Of a DNA stretch of 18,123 bases, positions 16,012 through 18,123 are shown one piece after another. Below the pieces are notes generated by a model. It worked only from the letters and a program-made list of their open reading frames with translations. It searched no databases and was not told where the DNA came from. The position numbers and the translations under genes were made by a program. The number at the start of each line of letters is the position of its first letter. Within the stretch, counting starts at the first letter, position 1. This stretch comes from CAYUQT01 sp964596165. Lineage in GTDB: Bacteria; Planctomycetota; Phycisphaerae; UBA1845; JAFGLZ01. The DNA lies in assembly GCA_964596165.1 (NCBI GenBank), contig CAZQTW010000096.1, positions 1 through 18,123 of the forward strand. The letters are read 5' to 3'.

Positions 16012-16786
16012 GAAGATCATCAAGATCGATGAGGCGAAGTGCAATGGGTGTGGTCTGTGCGTGCCGGCATGTGCCGAAGGCGCGATCACGATTGTTGACG
16101 GCAAAGCACGGCTTGTAAGCGACGTCTATTGCGACGGGCTTGGCGCCTGTCTGGGCCACTGCCCCCAGAACGCCCTCACGATTGAGGAGCGCGAGGCGGA
16201 GGCGTTTGACGCGGCCGTCGTTGCCAGGACCCAACGTGCCGGAGGTCCGCCCGAACACGAGCATCATCCTACTCCGATCACGCAACCGGCGCCCCCAGCA
16301 CACGCCTGCCCCGGCACATTCTCTCGTTTCTTTGATGAGCCCGCGGACAAGGACCCTGGCCGGACGAGCGACGAATCCGCCCATCAGCCGTCCGCATTGC
16401 GCAACTGGCCTGTTCAGTTGCGGTTGGCACCGATTCAGGCCCCCTATTTCGATGCGGCCCGACTCCTCATTGCCGCCGACTGCGTGCCTTTCGCCCTGGC
16501 CGGCTTTCACAGAGAGTTGCTCGAAGGTCAGGTCCTCTTGATCGGTTGCCCGAAGCTCGACGACGCCCAAGCGTACCATCGGAAGCTGACCGAAATCTTC
16601 CGTCAGAACGACATCGCGGAAATTGAGGTTGTCCATATGGAGGTCCCATGCTGTCACGGACTCGTCCGGCTCGTGCAATCGGCCCTTGCGGATTCGGGTA
16701 AGGACATCCCACTGAGGCTGACCCAAGTCGGGATCCGTGGTCAACTGTTTGAACCTCGAACCGCTCCGACGGGAGCAATACCTTAG
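15998..16786 (+). CDS. Ferredoxin-domain iron-sulfur protein of the Hcp-linked type
   Basis: A 262-aa protein. Residues 15-25 hold a complete CxxCxxCxxxC [4Fe-4S] motif (C15, C18, C21, C25). The second site reads C45-x2-L48-x2-C51-x3-C55-P: the second cysteine is Leu, so this site may hold a [3Fe-4S] or a different cluster. A linker with clustered His (EHEHH) leads to a C-terminal domain with WPVQLRLAPIQAPYFDAARLL, LLIGCPKLDD and EVPCCHGL, which carries further cysteines and is shared by a group of such proteins in anaerobes. It probably passes electrons to Hcp or another partner. The start at 15998 is supported by AGAGGAGA just before it, and it overlaps the Rrf2 gene, implying translational coupling. 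hcp begins 131 nt later. Confidence 0.87.
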   Translation: MRRSRKIIKIDEAKCNGCGLCVPACAEGAITIVDGKARLVSDVYCDGLGACLGHCPQNALTIEEREAEAFDAAVVARTQRAGGPPEHEHHPTPITQPAPPAHACPGTFSRFFDEPADKDPGRTSDESAHQPSALRNWPVQLRLAPIQAPYFDAARLLIAADCVPFALAGFHRELLEGQVLLIGCPKLDDAQAYHRKLTEIFRQNDIAEIEVVHMEVPCCHGLVRLVQSALADSGKDIPLRLTQVGIRGQLFEPRTAPTGAIP

Positions 16787-16917
16787 GATGGCTGAGCGAT
16801 TCGCTCCCTTTCGGGAACGACCGGACAGGGTTTCGGAAATCGTCTATCGGTATCGATGAATGGCGTAGTCTTGACTCGTGCATGATCAGTGGACTTTATA
16901 CAGGAGGTCGTCGAATC

Positions 16918-18123
16918 ATGTTCTGCTACCAATGTGAACAGACAGCGAGAGGAACCGGCTGCACGAAAGCGGGTGTCTGCGGCAAGGACGCCCAGACCGC
17001 TGTACTTCAGGATCTGCTCCTGCATGCCGCAAAGGCCATTTCCGTCTATGCCCACCGCGCACGCGAGTTGGGCATCAAGGATCGCGAGATCGACGTCTTC
17101 ATCCTGGAAGCCTTGTTCGCGACCGTGACGAACGTCGACTTTGATCCGAAGCGCTTGGAGAGCACCATCCGCCGTGCGGCCCAGCTTCGAGACAAGGCGA
17201 AAGCCGAATACGAGCAGGCCTGCAAGAAAGCAGGCAAGATACCCGAAGTCCTCGACGAGCCGGCCACATGGAGGCCGGCCTCCACACTGGAGGGACTCGC
17301 CCAACAGGGCGAAGAAGTCGGCATAGACAAGCGGATCGCGGCTCTCGGTTCGGACGTTGCGGGATTGCAGGAACTGCTGACCTACGGACTGAAGGGGATG
17401 GCCGCCTACGCCGACCACGCCCAGATCCTTGGACAGGAAGACGACACCGTCTACGCCTTCTTCCATAAGGCCTTGGACTTCCTGACCAACAAGTCCCCTA
17501 CCGTCGACCAACTCCTGCCGCTCATCCTCCAGTGCGGCGAAGTCAATCTGAGAGTGATGCAACTCCTTGACGCCGGCAACACCGGGGCTTATGGACAGCC
17601 CGTCCCCACCCCGGTTCGCATCACGCCGGTCAGGGGAAAGGCGATTCTCGTCTCCGGCCACGACCTCAAGGACCTCGAGGAACTCCTGAAGCAGACCGAG
17701 GGCAAGGGCATCAACGTCTATACACATGGGGAGATGTTGCCCGCACACGGTTACCCCGGACTCAAGAAATTCAAGCACCTGGTGGGCAACTACGGCGGCG
17801 CCTGGCAAGATCAGGCCAAGGAGTTCGACGAATTCCCCGGCGCCATCCTGATGACCACGAACTGCATTCAGAAACCGAGGGACAGCTACAAGTCACGCAT
17901 CTTCACCAGCGGAATCGTTGCTTGGCCGGGCGTCGTGCACGTGGGGGACCGCCATTTCAAGCCTGTGATCGACGCGGCCCTCGCCGCCGAAGGATTCAAG
18001 GAAGATGCCCCCGAGAAGACGATTCTCGTCGGTTTCGGCCACAATGCCGTTCTGGGTGTCGCCGCCAAGGTCATCGAGGCCGTCAAGAAGGGCGCCATCA
18101 AGCACTTCTTCCTGGTCGGCGGT
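16918..18123 (+). CDS. hcp: Hydroxylamine reductase / hybrid-cluster protein, 3' part beyond window
   Basis: An open frame of 402 codons reaching the window end; the full protein is normally about 540 aa. The N-terminal cysteines C3, C6, C15 and C21 (Cx2Cx8Cx5C) match the [4Fe-4S]-type motif of anaerobes, not the [2Fe-2S] motif of enterobacteria. The hybrid-cluster ligands H248 (SGHDLKDL), E272 (THGEMLPAHGYP) and C316 (MTTNCIQKPRDSYK) are all present, each four positions above the Desulfovibrio numbering (H244, E268, C312). The remaining ligands lie past the end. Hcp reduces nitric oxide to nitrous oxide and can act on hydroxylamine, protecting against nitrosative stress. AGGAGG at 16902-16907 sits 10 nt before ATG. 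It follows the ferredoxin-like gene and its Rrf2-type regulator. Confidence 0.96.
   Translation, partial: MFCYQCEQTARGTGCTKAGVCGKDAQTAVLQDLLLHAAKAISVYAHRARELGIKDREIDVFILEALFATVTNVDFDPKRLESTIRRAAQLRDKAKAEYEQACKKAGKIPEVLDEPATWRPASTLEGLAQQGEEVGIDKRIAALGSDVAGLQELLTYGLKGMAAYADHAQILGQEDDTVYAFFHKALDFLTNKSPTVDQLLPLILQCGEVNLRVMQLLDAGNTGAYGQPVPTPVRITPVRGKAILVSGHDLKDLEELLKQTEGKGINVYTHGEMLPAHGYPGLKKFKHLVGNYGGAWQDQAKEFDEFPGAILMTTNCIQKPRDSYKSRIFTSGIVAWPGVVHVGDRHFKPVIDAALAAEGFKEDAPEKTILVGFGHNAVLGVAAKVIEAVKKGAIKHFFLVGG

Noticed and set aside
15938..16744. 268-codon minus-strand frame opposite the ferredoxin-like gene
   Set aside because: The plus strand encodes a clear ferredoxin motif and has a ribosome site; the minus frame has no domain.
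16794..16806. GAGCG-ATT-CGCTC hairpin as terminator after the ferredoxin-like gene
   Set aside because: Five base pairs with a 3-nt loop and no following T run; too weak.
16871..16900. TTGACT-N18-TTTATA as a promoter of hcp
   Set aside because: The boxes are fair, but the start site would fall at about 16907, removing most of the AGGAGG ribosome site at 16902-16907. It is more likely chance or regulatory overlap.
16783..17808. 341-codon minus-strand frame opposite hcp
   Set aside because: It is the shadow of the hcp coding strand; the plus frame has all Hcp motifs and ligands.

Overview
The window reads as a chromosomal segment of a moderately GC-rich, probably anaerobic or facultatively anaerobic bacterium, most likely a member of the Planctomycetota or a related PVC lineage. 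This is inference. It rests on the MJ0042-type zinc-ribbon protein, the secreted orphan protein beside rpmA/obg, frequent GTG and TTG starts, scattered housekeeping genes, and the Hcp/ferredoxin/Rrf2 module of anaerobes. There is no phage, CRISPR array, complete transposon or rRNA.

Left part (1-2700). The minus strand carries a 3-hexulose-6-phosphate synthase/RraA-like fusion. It is followed 31 nt downstream by an SGNH-hydrolase-like membrane-anchored gene broken by an in-frame TAA. On the plus strand a tRNA-Leu(CAG) gene has a good sigma-70 promoter.

Middle left (2800-6460), plus strand: a class-III PLP aminotransferase, a 477-nt stretch with a REP-like hairpin, a small HEAT/TPR protein, and a metallo-beta-lactamase-fold protein that has lost most metal ligands. 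A decayed CBS-domain tail follows in the gap before a convergent gene.

Middle (6463-12587), minus strand. In transcription order these are a secreted protein of unknown function, rpmA (L27), obg, an MJ0042 zinc-ribbon/coiled-coil protein, a GNAT acetyltransferase fused to a putative glycosidase-like region, and a secreted YdjC/ChbG-family carbohydrate deacetylase. The first three are tightly spaced. rpmA/obg is the conserved ribosome-assembly pair, but rplU is not at its usual place. The last two suggest sugar or amino-sugar metabolism.

Right part (12876-18123), plus strand: tilS, a DUF58 protein, then an Rrf2 regulator overlapping a ferredoxin-like gene, then hcp running off the window. The last three look like a nitrosative/redox-stress module: a cysteine-containing Rrf2 sensor, an Fe-S electron-transfer candidate, and the hybrid-cluster protein. 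An inverted repeat just upstream of the regulator, partly echoed upstream of hcp, is a candidate operator.

No clearly new multi-gene system is visible. The best leads are the GNAT-glycosidase-like fusion, the degenerate MBL protein, the HPS-RraA fusion and the Rrf2/ferredoxin/Hcp module with its candidate operator.
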